Shown: piece after piece, positions 1 through 8,181 of the stretch
How positions within the stretch are numbered: position 1 is the first letter of the stretch
Layout of the letters: every line of letters begins with the position of its first letter
NCBI GenBank assembly: GCA_900542575.1
Contig: UQOE01000023.1
Span: 1 to 27,522, forward strand
Length of the DNA stretch: 27,522 nucleotides
Direction of reading: 5' to 3'
DNA from: an uncultured Oscillospiraceae bacterium
GTDB lineage: Bacteria; Bacillota; Clostridia; Oscillospirales; Acutalibacteraceae
Notes under the pieces: model-generated
Told to the model about the DNA's origin: nothing
The model's database searches: none
What the model saw: the letters and a program-made list of their open reading frames with translations, nothing else
Made by a program: the position numbers and the translations under genes

Positions 1-97
1 CTACCAGACTGCTGTCTAGCGGAGGGTGTCCAACTTGTTATTGCAATTTGCGAAAGATAAAAAACTTTAATTTTTGTAAAAAATTGACAGCAGGGAG

Positions 98-131
98 AAA
101 AAAAAGAGAAATCCGTTGACAGGATTTCTCT
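98..131 (-). terminator. Rho-independent terminator of the small membrane peptide gene
   Basis: Read on the minus strand, a 10-bp perfect stem (arms at 122-131 and 105-114) with a 7-nt loop is followed by a run of T (the A-run at 98-105). It lies 13 nt past the stop codon of the peptide gene at 144-272. Confidence 0.8.
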
Positions 132-143
132 TACCGAACGTGA

Positions 144-272
144 TTAATCCAGGGGAATAGAGATTCCGCGCGGTCGGTTTGCCCAAATACTGATTCCGAA
201 AAGGGTGCCGGCGATGGCCGGGAGCAGAATCGAAGTAATGAGAAAAGATATGCGGATCTGTTTTTTGATCAT
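144..272 (-). CDS. small single-pass membrane peptide (42 aa)
   Basis: This short reading frame starts ATG at 272 and stops TAA at 144. It encodes a peptide that begins with basic residues (MIKKQIR), then has one hydrophobic segment at about residues 8-27 (SFLITSILLPAIAGTLFGIS), and ends in a short tail (WANRPRGISIPLD). That is the layout of a small membrane peptide with its N-terminus in the cytoplasm. Support for a real gene comes from a strong terminator just downstream and a possible TATAAT box 38 nt upstream of the ATG. The ribosome site is weak (AGGCAGG, about 10 nt from the ATG). I do not recognise the family and assign no function. It is divergent from the 5S rRNA gene. Confidence 0.5.
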   Translation of the reverse strand: MIKKQIRISFLITSILLPAIAGTLFGISIWANRPRGISIPLD

Positions 273-309
273 TTATGCAAGACCTGCCTCTTCTGAAGTT
301 TCCAAATTC

Positions 310-339
310 ATTATAACATACCTAAAATGATAAAAAAGT
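310..339 (-). promoter_or_regulatory. possible promoter for the small membrane peptide
   Basis: A TATAAT box reads on the minus strand at 310-315. The -35 region near 333-339 is only T-rich and has no clear TTGACA match, so the call rests on the -10 box and on its position upstream of the ATG at 272. Confidence 0.3.
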
Positions 340-360
340 TGAAGATTGAAAAATTAATGC

Positions 361-389
361 TTGCATTGAATATAAGTCGATGCTATAAT
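361..389 (+). promoter_or_regulatory. promoter of the 5S rRNA gene
   Basis: TTGCAT (361-366), a 17-nt spacer and a perfect TATAAT (384-389) form a strong sigma-A-type promoter. Transcription would start near 396, about 25 nt before the mature 5S end. The short leader can form an imperfect stem (400-408 with 414-421), plausibly a processing structure. Confidence 0.8.
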
Positions 390-420
390 ACATCATGTTC
401 TCAGGGAAACACATTCCTGA

Positions 421-537
<117 letters not shown>

Positions 538-546
538 TAAGAACAG

Positions 547-578
547 CAGCCGGTCCAATTTGGACCGGCTGTTTTTTT
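547..578 (+). terminator. terminator of the 5S rRNA gene
   Basis: A GC-rich stem built around AGCCGGTCC / GGACCGGCT (547-571) is followed directly by seven T. It sits 10 nt after the 5S 3' end. Confidence 0.9.
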
Positions 579-635
579 GCATAAAAATAGAATTCTTTCA
601 TGGGGCCATACGCAGCGGGCTCCTCAATAATGACC

Positions 636-670
636 GAACAGGTGGAATTTTCGACCACCTGTTCTTTTTT
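636..670 (+). terminator. second terminator hairpin, possibly a backup terminator or leader attenuator
   Basis: A perfect 10-bp stem (GAACAGGTGG at 636-645 with CCACCTGTTC at 655-664) is followed by a run of T (665-670). No gene lies between it and the first terminator. It may back up 5S termination or insulate the Tad operon that starts at 737. Confidence 0.75.
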
Positions 671-671
671 A

Positions 672-700
672 TTGGATTCCGGCGGCAAGACGTGTTAAAT
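672..700 (+). promoter_or_regulatory. candidate promoter of the Tad pilus operon
   Basis: TTGGAT (672-677), a 17-nt spacer and TTAAAT (695-700) lie between the second terminator and the first Tad gene. Match to consensus is moderate and no better candidate is visible between 671 and 737. Confidence 0.35.
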
Positions 701-736
701 AGGAGTACCTCATAAATTTGGAAGGGGGAACGCCAA

Positions 737-1792
737 ATGAAAATTGGAGTGGTAACCGATATGCCAGTGTTTTTGGAACGCCTTCAGAACGGACTGAATC
801 TCGACGCCCCCGGTCAGTATCAGCTGCTCCCATTTCCAGACCTTGCCCGTGCTGCAGCTGCCCTGAAAAATAATCAGATAACGCTGATTCTCTGTGATTG
901 CCGCTATTGGGAAAGACAGTCCGCAAACGATCTCCCATCTGAGAATATCTTTTATCTCGTAGAGACCGCCGCCGAAGAGAAGAGAGATGCAGATCCGCCT
1001 CGTATCTGCCGCTATCACAGTGTCCCCGAATGGAAAACCCTGTTCAGCCGGGAAGGGAAATCTCATCTGACATGGAATGGCTCTCAGGGGCAAATCTGTG
1101 TGTTTACTTCCGGAAGCGGCGGGACTGGTTGTTCTACGGCAGCTGCCGCTTTTGCGGTTCACTGCGCAGAGCATGGAAAAAAGCCGGTCTACCTGAATTT
1201 CGAGGTGGAAAACAGCACTCCTTTTTTCTTTCAGGGAGAGGCACTTTACGGTATGGAGGAATGCCTGTTTGCCATGCGTTCCGGCCGATTTTCCATCGAC
1301 AGTCTGCTGGCCAGCTGCCTGATCACCGACCGTTCCGGTGTACGGTTTCTGCAGCCATGTCGGACCATGCAGGATGCTCTCACGATCAGCGGAGAAGAGG
1401 TCATGGAATTGACCGGTCAAATTGCGGAGAAAAACAAGGGACCTATTATTCTGGATGTAAAGTTGGACAGCTCCCGCCGGCTGATTCTGCCGGTCATCGC
1501 CTGTACCAAACTCATTTATGTTGCCGACGGGGAGGAGATTTCCAACTGGAAGACGCAGGAGCTTATCCATATGATGCCCTCGCTGTGTGATCTCTCCAAA
1601 GAGCAGCTTCTGCAGAAGAGCTGTCTTCTCTACAACCGGTTCCGCAAAGGGGTCGGCACTCTTCTTGAAAAAGATGGGATGGAGCGGCTGGGGGGAATCC
1701 CTCTGCAGAACACGGCTGATCCCCGGAAACTTCTGGAGGATCTCCCCGGGTTCGACGTTTTTTCCCGTCTTAGGGAGGCACTCTATGTATGA
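737..1792 (+). CDS. tadZ: TadZ/CpaE-like pilus assembly protein, MinD/ParA fold with degenerate P-loop
   Basis: First gene of the Tad operon, 351 residues. Residues 1-105 resemble an atypical receiver-like domain; from about residue 118 the protein has the shape of a MinD/ParA-type ATPase. The deviant Walker A region reads SGSGGTGCST (residues 125-134). Serine 127 stands where the signature lysine of the MinD family is expected and cysteine 132 stands where the P-loop lysine is expected. The later acidic motif is also weak (YLNFEVEN). In the Tad family this protein localises the secretion machine, usually at a pole, and atypical nucleotide sites are known in TadZ proteins. Start ATG 737 has a strong upstream GGAAGGGGG. 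The stop overlaps the start of tadA by 8 nt, indicating translational coupling. Assignment rests on fold motifs plus operon position. Confidence 0.8.
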   Translation: MKIGVVTDMPVFLERLQNGLNLDAPGQYQLLPFPDLARAAAALKNNQITLILCDCRYWERQSANDLPSENIFYLVETAAEEKRDADPPRICRYHSVPEWKTLFSREGKSHLTWNGSQGQICVFTSGSGGTGCSTAAAAFAVHCAEHGKKPVYLNFEVENSTPFFFQGEALYGMEECLFAMRSGRFSIDSLLASCLITDRSGVRFLQPCRTMQDALTISGEEVMELTGQIAEKNKGPIILDVKLDSSRRLILPVIACTKLIYVADGEEISNWKTQELIHMMPSLCDLSKEQLLQKSCLLYNRFRKGVGTLLEKDGMERLGGIPLQNTADPRKLLEDLPGFDVFSRLREALYV

Positions 1793-3002
1793 AGATCTTC
1801 GAGAGGAAATCTACCGCAACTATACCCTGTCCCTTTTAAGTGACGATCAGCTCCGCGACGTCATTCGGCAGACCATATCGCACCGCGGCCGGTATCGAAA
1901 CAGAGGGGAAGCAGAGAAAGAAGAGATGGTTCAGACTGTCTTCTCCTCGATCCGGGGTCTGGGCATCCTGGACAAGCTGCTGCAGGAAGAGGAGCTTACG
2001 GAGATCATGGTCAATGATTACAACCGTATCTTTATAGAACGGGGAAGCCGTGTGGAACGCAGCAACGCATCCTTTTCGTCGGAGCAGGAGCTTTTTGACT
2101 GCATCCAGCGCATGGTGAGCCGGGCAGGCCGGGAGGTCAATCAGGCAAATCCCATCGTCGACCTCTGGCTTCCCGGGGGAGAGCGGGTCAATGTGGTGCT
2201 CCCGCCTGTCTCGCTCGATGGACCAATTGTCACCATAAGGCGGTTTCCAAAACAGCGGATTACAATGGATCGTCTGATCTCGTTTGGTTCCATCACCGCT
2301 GAGGCGGCGGCCTTTCTTCAAAAACTGGTAGAGTCCAAATACAACATCTTTATCAGCGGCGGTACGAGCTCCGGAAAAACCACTTTCCTGAATGCGCTTT
2401 CCGACTTTATTCCAAAGGACGAGCGCATCATCACAATTGAGGACTCTGCGGAACTCCAGATTACCGGTGTGGAAAATCTGGTCCGCATGGAGACACGCAA
2501 TGCCAATTCATCGGGCTCCGGTGCCGTTTCCATGCAGCAGTTAATCAAAACATCGCTTCGCATGCGGCCGGAACGCATTATTGTGGGAGAGGTCCGCGGA
2601 AAGGAGGCTATGGATATGCTGAATGCTATGAACACGGGCCATGACGGGTCTATTTCGACGGGCCATGCCAACAGCAGTTTTGATATGCTGCGGCGTCTCG
2701 AGAGCATGGTTCTGCAGGGAAATGCAGCTCTCCCGCTCGCCGCGGTCCGGCGCGATATCGCTTCTTCCCTGGATATCCTGGTGCACTTGAAACGGATTTC
2801 CGGTCGAAGGCGCGTGGTTGCGTCCATTGAAGAGGTAATCGGTCTGCAGGACGAGCAGATTCAGCTCAATCCCCTGTATCTCTGGCAGGGGGATTGCCTG
2901 TGTGCCACCGGAAATGCACTGGTCCACACATTTAAAATCGAAGAGTACCGAAAGGAGGACGCCGATGAAGCAGTGGAAGCAGATCTGGAAACGAATGCTT
3001 GA
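1785..3002 (+). CDS. tadA: TadA/CpaF-type secretion ATPase of the Tad pilus
   Basis: A 405-residue hexameric motor ATPase that would power pilin assembly at the inner face of the membrane. Visible motifs are Walker A GGTSSGKTT (about residues 192-200), the acidic TIEDSAELQ (about 217), Walker B-like RIIVGEVRG (about 264-272) and the His box TGHDGSISTGH (about 284-294), all in the order expected for type II/IV secretion ATPases of the CpaF branch. The frame is open further upstream, but ATG 1785 is chosen because AGGGAGG lies just before it and because it gives a normal N-terminus. It overlaps tadZ by 8 nt and runs 38 nt into tadB. No motif is missing, so this is probably the active motor of the locus. 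Confidence 0.95.
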   Translation: MYEDLREEIYRNYTLSLLSDDQLRDVIRQTISHRGRYRNRGEAEKEEMVQTVFSSIRGLGILDKLLQEEELTEIMVNDYNRIFIERGSRVERSNASFSSEQELFDCIQRMVSRAGREVNQANPIVDLWLPGGERVNVVLPPVSLDGPIVTIRRFPKQRITMDRLISFGSITAEAAAFLQKLVESKYNIFISGGTSSGKTTFLNALSDFIPKDERIITIEDSAELQITGVENLVRMETRNANSSGSGAVSMQQLIKTSLRMRPERIIVGEVRGKEAMDMLNAMNTGHDGSISTGHANSSFDMLRRLESMVLQGNAALPLAAVRRDIASSLDILVHLKRISGRRRVVASIEEVIGLQDEQIQLNPLYLWQGDCLCATGNALVHTFKIEEYRKEDADEAVEADLETNA

Positions 3003-3747
3003 CTTATTTCAGCCCATGGAATACTGCGGCATGACGATCGGATGGAATCTAAGGCTGATCGGTCTGTTCCCAGGTGCAGCGGTCGGACTTATGGTTGGAA
3101 TGGTGCTGTTTTCCAATCTGGCTCCGGAACTGCTGATGGCGGCCATTGGCGCAATTGCCGGCAGTGTCTGGTATGGAAAATACTGCAGAGAAAAACGGAG
3201 GCGGGACTTCCAATATCAGTTCTGTGATTATCTGGATGCCGTCAGCACCTGCCTCTCCTGCGGAAAGAACACCTATGATGCCTTTTTAAATGCAGGGGAG
3301 GAGATGAATGAGCTATATGCGCCGACTTCACCAATCTGCTGGGTTGCCGGAAAGGTGACGGAGGGTCTGCAGAATGGCCGAACGATGGAAGAGCTTCTGC
3401 ATCATACTGCAAAGGAAGCCGCGTGTATGGATGTGCAGACTTTTGGAGAAATTTACAGCACCTGCAGCCGGGCCGGCGGCAATTTAAAGCGTGTGACCGA
3501 TGAGAGCAGACGAAAACTGGCAGAGAAGCTGGAAATGGAATCGGAAATCCAGACGTTCCTGTCCGGACCGAAACATGAGCTGAATCTGATGGCGGTTATG
3601 CCGTTTGTTATCCTGGCGGCACTTCGGGCAGCAGACCGCGAATTTCTGCAGGCGGATGGCCTCTCTGTGACGGTCAATCTGATTGCTCTTGCCATATTTG
3701 TCGTCTCTTACTTAATCGGTTATCGCATGGTCCATATTGAACTTTAG
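2965..3747 (+). CDS. tadB: TadB-like type II secretion F-domain membrane protein
   Basis: A 260-residue membrane platform protein. Hydrophobic stretches lie at about residues 27-67 and 205-257, around a cytoplasmic helical domain (about 75-200) of the T2SSF type, with the motif-like segment CSRAGGNLKRV. TadB and TadC form the inner-membrane platform on which the TadA ATPase acts. An in-frame start exists 63 nt upstream, but ATG 2965 is preferred because AAAGGAGG sits 5-6 nt before it. The gene overlaps the end of tadA by 38 nt and is followed within 20 nt by tadC. The order tadA-tadB-tadC supports the name; the sequence itself is less conserved than tadA. Confidence 0.85.
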   Translation: MKQWKQIWKRMLDLFQPMEYCGMTIGWNLRLIGLFPGAAVGLMVGMVLFSNLAPELLMAAIGAIAGSVWYGKYCREKRRRDFQYQFCDYLDAVSTCLSCGKNTYDAFLNAGEEMNELYAPTSPICWVAGKVTEGLQNGRTMEELLHHTAKEAACMDVQTFGEIYSTCSRAGGNLKRVTDESRRKLAEKLEMESEIQTFLSGPKHELNLMAVMPFVILAALRAADREFLQADGLSVTVNLIALAIFVVSYLIGYRMVHIEL

Positions 3748-3763
3748 GAAAGGAGGTGATGCC

Positions 3764-4624
3764 ATGCTCCAGGACACCGCAAAACTGGTGCTGCTCGGAA
3801 TTTCTACCGGGCTTGCGGTCATGAGCGCCGTACCGGTAATTCTCTGTCGAAATCGGCCCGGCCATGTGACCGGCCGTCCGGAATTTTTCCTGGAAGAGCT
3901 GTATCCAGTCGGCGGGTGGATTAATACCCGACTGCGGATTGGCGGCAAGCGGGAACGGGTCCGCATGGAAAAACTGCAGGAACTGGTGCCTTTTGCCGAT
4001 GCGCAGCAGATTGCGAGAAATGCAGATGAGGCACCGGCTGCCTATGCGGTACTTCTCACGCCGCTGATTCTTTTGGTATTCGCCTGTACCGGAAGTTTCG
4101 GCCTGTTGGCGGCAGGTCTGCTGACCCTTTTGTTTCTGTCCTTGTATTTTGACTGGAAACTTGATCAGACGCTGAAGCAGCGCCATCGAAAAATACGGGC
4201 GGAATATCCGTCCATGCTGATGGATTTTTCAGTCATGATCCGGGCGGGTCTGACCGCAACAGCGGCCTTTTCCAAAGTTGCCCGGGCATCCGACGGCATC
4301 CTGTTTCAGGAAATGCAGCGCTGCGCGGCCGATATGGAAAATGGAATGTCCATTGACGCCGCACTCCGGCTATTGACCGTCCGCTGTCCGCTCCGGGAAA
4401 TCAATAAATTTGTCTCCCTGTTTCGGCAGAACCTGAGTAAAGGGGGGACCGATTTTCCGGAGGCGCTGGATGAACTGGCCGAGCAGGCCTGGAGCCGACG
4501 AAAAAATGCAGCCCGGGAACAGGGGGAACTGGCAGAGCAGAAGCTGCTTCTCCCGACCATTGCCATGTTTCTTGGAATTCTGATGATGGTAATAGTCCCG
4601 GCCTTCCGAAGTCTGTTGGTCTGA
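3764..4624 (+). CDS. tadC: TadC-like type II secretion F-domain membrane protein
   Basis: A 286-residue second platform protein. There is an N-terminal membrane segment (about residues 5-25), a paired hydrophobic block near residues 95-128, a cytoplasmic T2SSF domain (about 145-265, including SVMIRAGLTATAAFSKVARA) and a C-terminal membrane segment (about 265-284). The ATG at 3764 is chosen over an upstream TTG because a perfect AAAGGAGGTG (3749-3758) precedes it. It would partner TadB at the membrane. The Flp1-like pilin gene starts 17 nt after its stop. Confidence 0.87.
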   Translation: MLQDTAKLVLLGISTGLAVMSAVPVILCRNRPGHVTGRPEFFLEELYPVGGWINTRLRIGGKRERVRMEKLQELVPFADAQQIARNADEAPAAYAVLLTPLILLVFACTGSFGLLAAGLLTLLFLSLYFDWKLDQTLKQRHRKIRAEYPSMLMDFSVMIRAGLTATAAFSKVARASDGILFQEMQRCAADMENGMSIDAALRLLTVRCPLREINKFVSLFRQNLSKGGTDFPEALDELAEQAWSRRKNAAREQGELAEQKLLLPTIAMFLGILMMVIVPAFRSLLV

Positions 4625-4641
4625 GAGAAAAGGAGGCAGTT

Positions 4642-4839
4642 ATGCAGGAAAACAGAACCTGGATGCAGGATGTAAGCGGAGAAGTCAATATTGTGGCACT
4701 TGTGCTGCTGATTCTGGTGGTAATTGCACTCGTGGCAATTTTCCGAAGTGAGATGACCGATATTGTATCCAAAATGTTTGATAAGATCCGCAGCGGGATG
4801 GAAGTCCGGGTTGCGCTTCCACAGACGTTTCCGGGATGA
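4642..4839 (+). CDS. flp: Flp1-like prepilin (major pilin candidate)
   Basis: A 65-residue small protein with a short charged leader, then SGEVN at residues 12-16 and a single hydrophobic helix (about 16-34, IVALVLLILVVIALVAIF). This matches the plan of clostridial Flp1-like pilins, where a prepilin peptidase cuts after the glycine next to the hydrophobic helix; the likely cut is after Gly13. AAAGGAGG lies just before ATG 4642. The position after tadC and the presence of a prepilin peptidase gene downstream support its role as the pilus subunit. Only one such gene is seen, so it is the best major pilin candidate. Confidence 0.8.
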   Translation: MQENRTWMQDVSGEVNIVALVLLILVVIALVAIFRSEMTDIVSKMFDKIRSGMEVRVALPQTFPG

Positions 4840-5272
4840 TATTACCGGATCCGTACAGGTGATCTCATTTTCCTGGGTCTTTCCATTTGCGGCCGCCGTC
4901 GTACTCTGTCTGATGCTGCTGTCATTTCTGCTGGTTTTCTATGTTTACTCCTTTCATATTGCGGAGGAGACGGCAGATCAGTCCTGGCATGCGGCGGTCA
5001 ATGAGGCCGCATGGACCGAAACAGACGGAAAGACGCACGAGGAGATCCATGCGGAGATGGAAAAGAAATTTACCCGGATTTCTTTTATACCCGGGGTTTC
5101 CATATCTCGTCAGCTGACCGTCCATTCAGGATCCGTTACAGCGGCGGCGGAATGCAGTTATTTTGGAAAACATCTGTTTTCGGTTCGCGTCCGGCGAAAT
5201 CTGCCGCTGCCCATTGACGGTGCGCGAAAATGGGATCTCATGCAGTTTCTGAAAAAGGAGGCGGTCTCATGA
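4811..5272 (+). CDS. TadE-like minor pseudopilin or surface protein
   Basis: A protein of about 153 residues with one strongly hydrophobic segment near its N-terminus (about residues 20-46, beginning FSWVFPFAAAVVLCLMLL) followed by a soluble domain. This is the plan of TadE/TadF minor pseudopilins. The start is uncertain. No ATG fits before the hydrophobic segment. TTG 4811, with GGGATGG upstream, gives a short basic leader; GTG 4859 and TTG 4763 are alternatives. With TTG 4811 the gene overlaps the pilin gene by 29 nt in another frame. Its stop overlaps the next ATG in ATGA form. Function is inferred from operon position and topology. Confidence 0.65.
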   Translation: MRFHRRFRDDITGSVQVISFSWVFPFAAAVVLCLMLLSFLLVFYVYSFHIAEETADQSWHAAVNEAAWTETDGKTHEEIHAEMEKKFTRISFIPGVSISRQLTVHSGSVTAAAECSYFGKHLFSVRVRRNLPLPIDGARKWDLMQFLKKEAVS

Positions 5273-6684
5273 CTCAGCGGGAGCGGATCAACGGCTCTAT
5301 TTCAGTCTTCCTGATTCTGGTGCTGCTGCCGCTCTGCAGCTGTTTTATCCTGGCTGTCAGCTCGGTCCGCTACACCGCAGGACGTGCCCGTATGGCGGGA
5401 CTGCTGAATCTGTGCGGAAATGCGGCGCTCAATGATTACTGTGTTCCTCTGAAACAGGAGTTTGATCTGTTTTCCACCGGGCTCTCCGAGTCCGAACAGC
5501 AGCAGGCCCGTTCGGCACAGTTTGACCGTATGGCCTGTCCGGAGTACAGCAGAACCGGCCTGACGGGAGAAAATGTGGTGAAAGTTGTTCCAGGCTCTTT
5601 TCGGATACACTACCCGGAACGTTACATGACCAGCCGCCCGGAAACCCTGGAACAGATTCTCCATTCCTATATGAAAGTTCGCGCTCCGATTCTTTTTCGA
5701 AAAGAGCTCGCAGAAAAGATACCAGATCGTGCTGCTCCTGGCGACAGCAAGGAAAATGTCCCGGCCGTCTCCGGCAGCAACGAGCTCTCTCTGGAGCGCC
5801 TGAAAAAGATGGCAAAAGGTGACGATCTGAAATCATTACAGAAAGGAGAGGTCAAATCGGTCTCGGGGCTTATTTCCCCGGGCATTCGTACCAGACTGCT
5901 TGCCCAGGCAAAAGAGGAGCCGCTTCCCGACAGCGGAACGGAGACCTCTGCCAGGCGGGTAGGAAAACCGCTTCTGCGGCAGCTGTCCGCTGTCAGAACC
6001 GGCCTGCCGGTAGAAACAGAAGAGTATGCCAGTCATTTTTTCAGCTGCAGAACCGACGGAGCCGAAGAGCATTCTCTGAAAGGAAAGTCGTATGCTGAGC
6101 GGGAGATGTACGGTGCCGAACTCGAATATCTGCTGACGGGGAGCGATCAAAAACAGGAAACCATACGCCGGACTGCAGCTCTGCTTTTTGCAATTCGGGT
6201 CTGTCTGAACGGCATGTATGCCCATAGCAGTCCTGCAATGCTGGAAGCCTCCGCCGCGGCAGCTGCTCCGCTGGCAGAGGCTGTTGGGCCAGGTGCTGCG
6301 CTGGGCGCAGAGGCCATTCTGGAACTCTGGATTCTCGCCGAATCCTCCGCCGATCTCTCGGAGCTGCTGGACGGCGGGGCAGTCCCCTTTTACAAGACAA
6401 ATGCCACCTGGCGGACGTCCCTTTCCGGGGGAATCCGGCCGGCGTCCCCATCGCCGAAGGATCTCACTTATCGGGACTATCTTCGGCTTATCCTGCTCGC
6501 AAAATGTGTTTCATCGGCTTCCAGAAGGGCAGTCCTGGGTCGGATGGCTGTATTAATGCAGTTGGTCTGTCAGAAACAGCAGCCCGGATTTGACTTAAGC
6601 CGCAGTGCCCAGCAGGTGGAGCTGGAGGCATCCGTCTCTGTGCTCCACCGCCCCATTCAGAGAAAAGAGGTGTATGCCTATTGA
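5269..6684 (+). CDS. large TadG/DUF5702-like Tad locus protein
   Basis: A 471-residue protein with an N-terminal single membrane segment (residues about 10-28, SISVFLILVLLPLCSCFIL) and a long exported domain. The opening GSISVFLILVLLP, followed by a stretch mentioning an aromatic-acidic pair (about residues 60-66, EFDLFS), resembles the DUF5702 family found in clostridial Tad loci, which I take as a TadG-like pseudopilin-type surface protein. The ATG is preceded by AAAAAGGAGG and overlaps the previous stop as ATGA. The C-terminus overlaps the start of the next gene by 11 nt. The family match is from memory of the N-terminal pattern and is moderate; no enzymatic motif is visible. Confidence 0.65.
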   Translation: MTQRERINGSISVFLILVLLPLCSCFILAVSSVRYTAGRARMAGLLNLCGNAALNDYCVPLKQEFDLFSTGLSESEQQQARSAQFDRMACPEYSRTGLTGENVVKVVPGSFRIHYPERYMTSRPETLEQILHSYMKVRAPILFRKELAEKIPDRAAPGDSKENVPAVSGSNELSLERLKKMAKGDDLKSLQKGEVKSVSGLISPGIRTRLLAQAKEEPLPDSGTETSARRVGKPLLRQLSAVRTGLPVETEEYASHFFSCRTDGAEEHSLKGKSYAEREMYGAELEYLLTGSDQKQETIRRTAALLFAIRVCLNGMYAHSSPAMLEASAAAAAPLAEAVGPGAALGAEAILELWILAESSADLSELLDGGAVPFYKTNATWRTSLSGGIRPASPSPKDLTYRDYLRLILLAKCVSSASRRAVLGRMAVLMQLVCQKQQPGFDLSRSAQQVELEASVSVLHRPIQRKEVYAY

Positions 6685-7699
6685 GCGGAGAGGATCCTAT
6701 TGCATAGAAGGTGCGCTGACTATCTTTATCTTTACGGCCTGTATGATGGCACTGCTGTCTCTTCTTCTCATTGTAAAAGTGGAAGGGGAAGTTCAGGATG
6801 CTCTGAATGCAGCGGCAATCCGACTGTCTTCGATCTCCTATGAAATCGGAACAGCGGAATCGGCTGCGCTTCCGGGCCAGCTCCGGACGATTTTTGTCCA
6901 GTCTGGCGGACAGGGAACGGGCGTGCCGGCGGCTGCTCTGGCAAAAGAGGAGACCCTTCGTCAGTTACAGCTCAGCGGGCTCTCAAAATGGCTGCGGCTT
7001 CGGGGTGTACGAGGCGGCATGGGCGGGCTCTCCTTTGCGGGAAGCAGAATGTACGGACAGGGAAAAACGATATCCCTGCAGGTCTCCTACCGGATTCGGG
7101 TGAATACCTATGGCCTGTTTCGGAAAGAATTGCCCATCTGTCAGATTGCAGAGACTGAGGCACTTCTCCCGGAAAATGCTGCTGCCCTTTTAAAGGGATC
7201 CGCTTTTGGAGACGGCAGAGATTCTATCTGGAAAAAGCCGCCTTTTGTCAGAGGCCGTTTCTTTATGAAGACGCTTCGTAGAAGCCAGTTTTTCCAGTCA
7301 GCACTTCCCGATACGGGCATCGATTTCTATAATCCGGCCACAGGGCAGATTATGGAACAGTATTCCATCAATCTGTTTGATCCCTATTATTCTATCCGGG
7401 CCGGAGCGGCCGAAGATCCGGGGGCATATACCGTCAGCTGGCCGGCGTTGGAGCGGGAGGTCCTGTCCTACGGACGCGATCTGAACCGCCATATCCGACG
7501 ACTGAAAGGGAGGGTGAAAATGAAAAATGGGACCGTTTATCCACTGAAACCGGGCCGGAAACAGATTCTTCTGACGGTGCCGGAAGAGACAGAACAGAAT
7601 ACTTCTATGCAGCAGGCTTTGAAGCGGCTGCAGAGTGAGATAAAGGAGCAGTATGAAATCTCTGTAACCGTCCGTTATCTGGAAGAGGCGCTGGTATGA
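6674..7699 (+). CDS. TadE-like pseudopilin with large exported domain
   Basis: A 341-residue protein beginning with a short basic leader (MPIERRGSYCIEGALTIFIF), then a hydrophobic helix at about residues 14-36 and a long extracytoplasmic domain. The pattern Gly-Ser-x-x-x-Glu before the hydrophobic helix is that of TadE/TadG-type pseudopilins (GSxxVE in many members), so it could be a substrate of the prepilin peptidase encoded directly downstream. ATG 6674 follows AAAGAGG at a good distance and overlaps the end of the previous gene. Its stop overlaps the next start as ATGA. The exported domain has no motif that I recognise. Confidence 0.68.
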   Translation: MPIERRGSYCIEGALTIFIFTACMMALLSLLLIVKVEGEVQDALNAAAIRLSSISYEIGTAESAALPGQLRTIFVQSGGQGTGVPAAALAKEETLRQLQLSGLSKWLRLRGVRGGMGGLSFAGSRMYGQGKTISLQVSYRIRVNTYGLFRKELPICQIAETEALLPENAAALLKGSAFGDGRDSIWKKPPFVRGRFFMKTLRRSQFFQSALPDTGIDFYNPATGQIMEQYSINLFDPYYSIRAGAAEDPGAYTVSWPALEREVLSYGRDLNRHIRRLKGRVKMKNGTVYPLKPGRKQILLTVPEETEQNTSMQQALKRLQSEIKEQYEISVTVRYLEEALV

Positions 7700-8181
7700 C
7701 ATTGCTTATGAAAGAGTACGGCGATATTCTTCTGCTGCTGGCCATCCTCATTCCCGCCTCGGTCATCGATTTTCGAAAAAAGATCATTCCCAACTGCTTT
7801 CCGGTTCTGCTGTTCTGCTGCGGGACGGCCTATGATGGTATCCGGTGTATCTTCTGGGATTCCTCCTGGGGCCGGACTTTTCTCAGAGCGGCGTTTGGAC
7901 TGGCCGCGGCAGCGGCCATCTGTGCCATCTGCCGTGCCATTGTGCACGAGGGAATCGGCATGGGGGATATCAAGCTTTTGCTGGCGCTTGGGTGGTACCA
8001 GGGGCTGGAAGGAATTCTCGGCTCCATGCTGCTGACCTCACTTTTGGCTCTGCTGACAGCGGCGGTTCTGCTGGTCAGTCGAAAGATGGAACGGAGCACC
8101 CGGATGCCGTTTGCCCCTTACCTGACGGCTGGTGCCGCGGCAGCGGAGATTCTGCTCCAGAGAGGAGGCGGATGGTCCTGA
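7696..8181 (+). CDS. tadV: prepilin peptidase, TadV/CpaA type (peptidase A24)
   Basis: A 161-residue integral membrane aspartic peptidase that would cleave the leader of the Flp-like pilin and pseudopilins. The two catalytic aspartates are visible: D25 in VIDFRKKIIPN and D91 in the GMGDIKL (GxGD) motif. Several hydrophobic helices surround them. The protein lacks the long N-terminal methylase part of PilD-type enzymes, as is normal for the short Tad version. It starts in ATGA overlap with the previous gene and overlaps the next by 10 nt, so it is firmly part of the operon. Confidence 0.9.
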   Translation: MTLLMKEYGDILLLLAILIPASVIDFRKKIIPNCFPVLLFCCGTAYDGIRCIFWDSSWGRTFLRAAFGLAAAAAICAICRAIVHEGIGMGDIKLLLALGWYQGLEGILGSMLLTSLLALLTAAVLLVSRKMERSTRMPFAPYLTAGAAAAEILLQRGGGWS

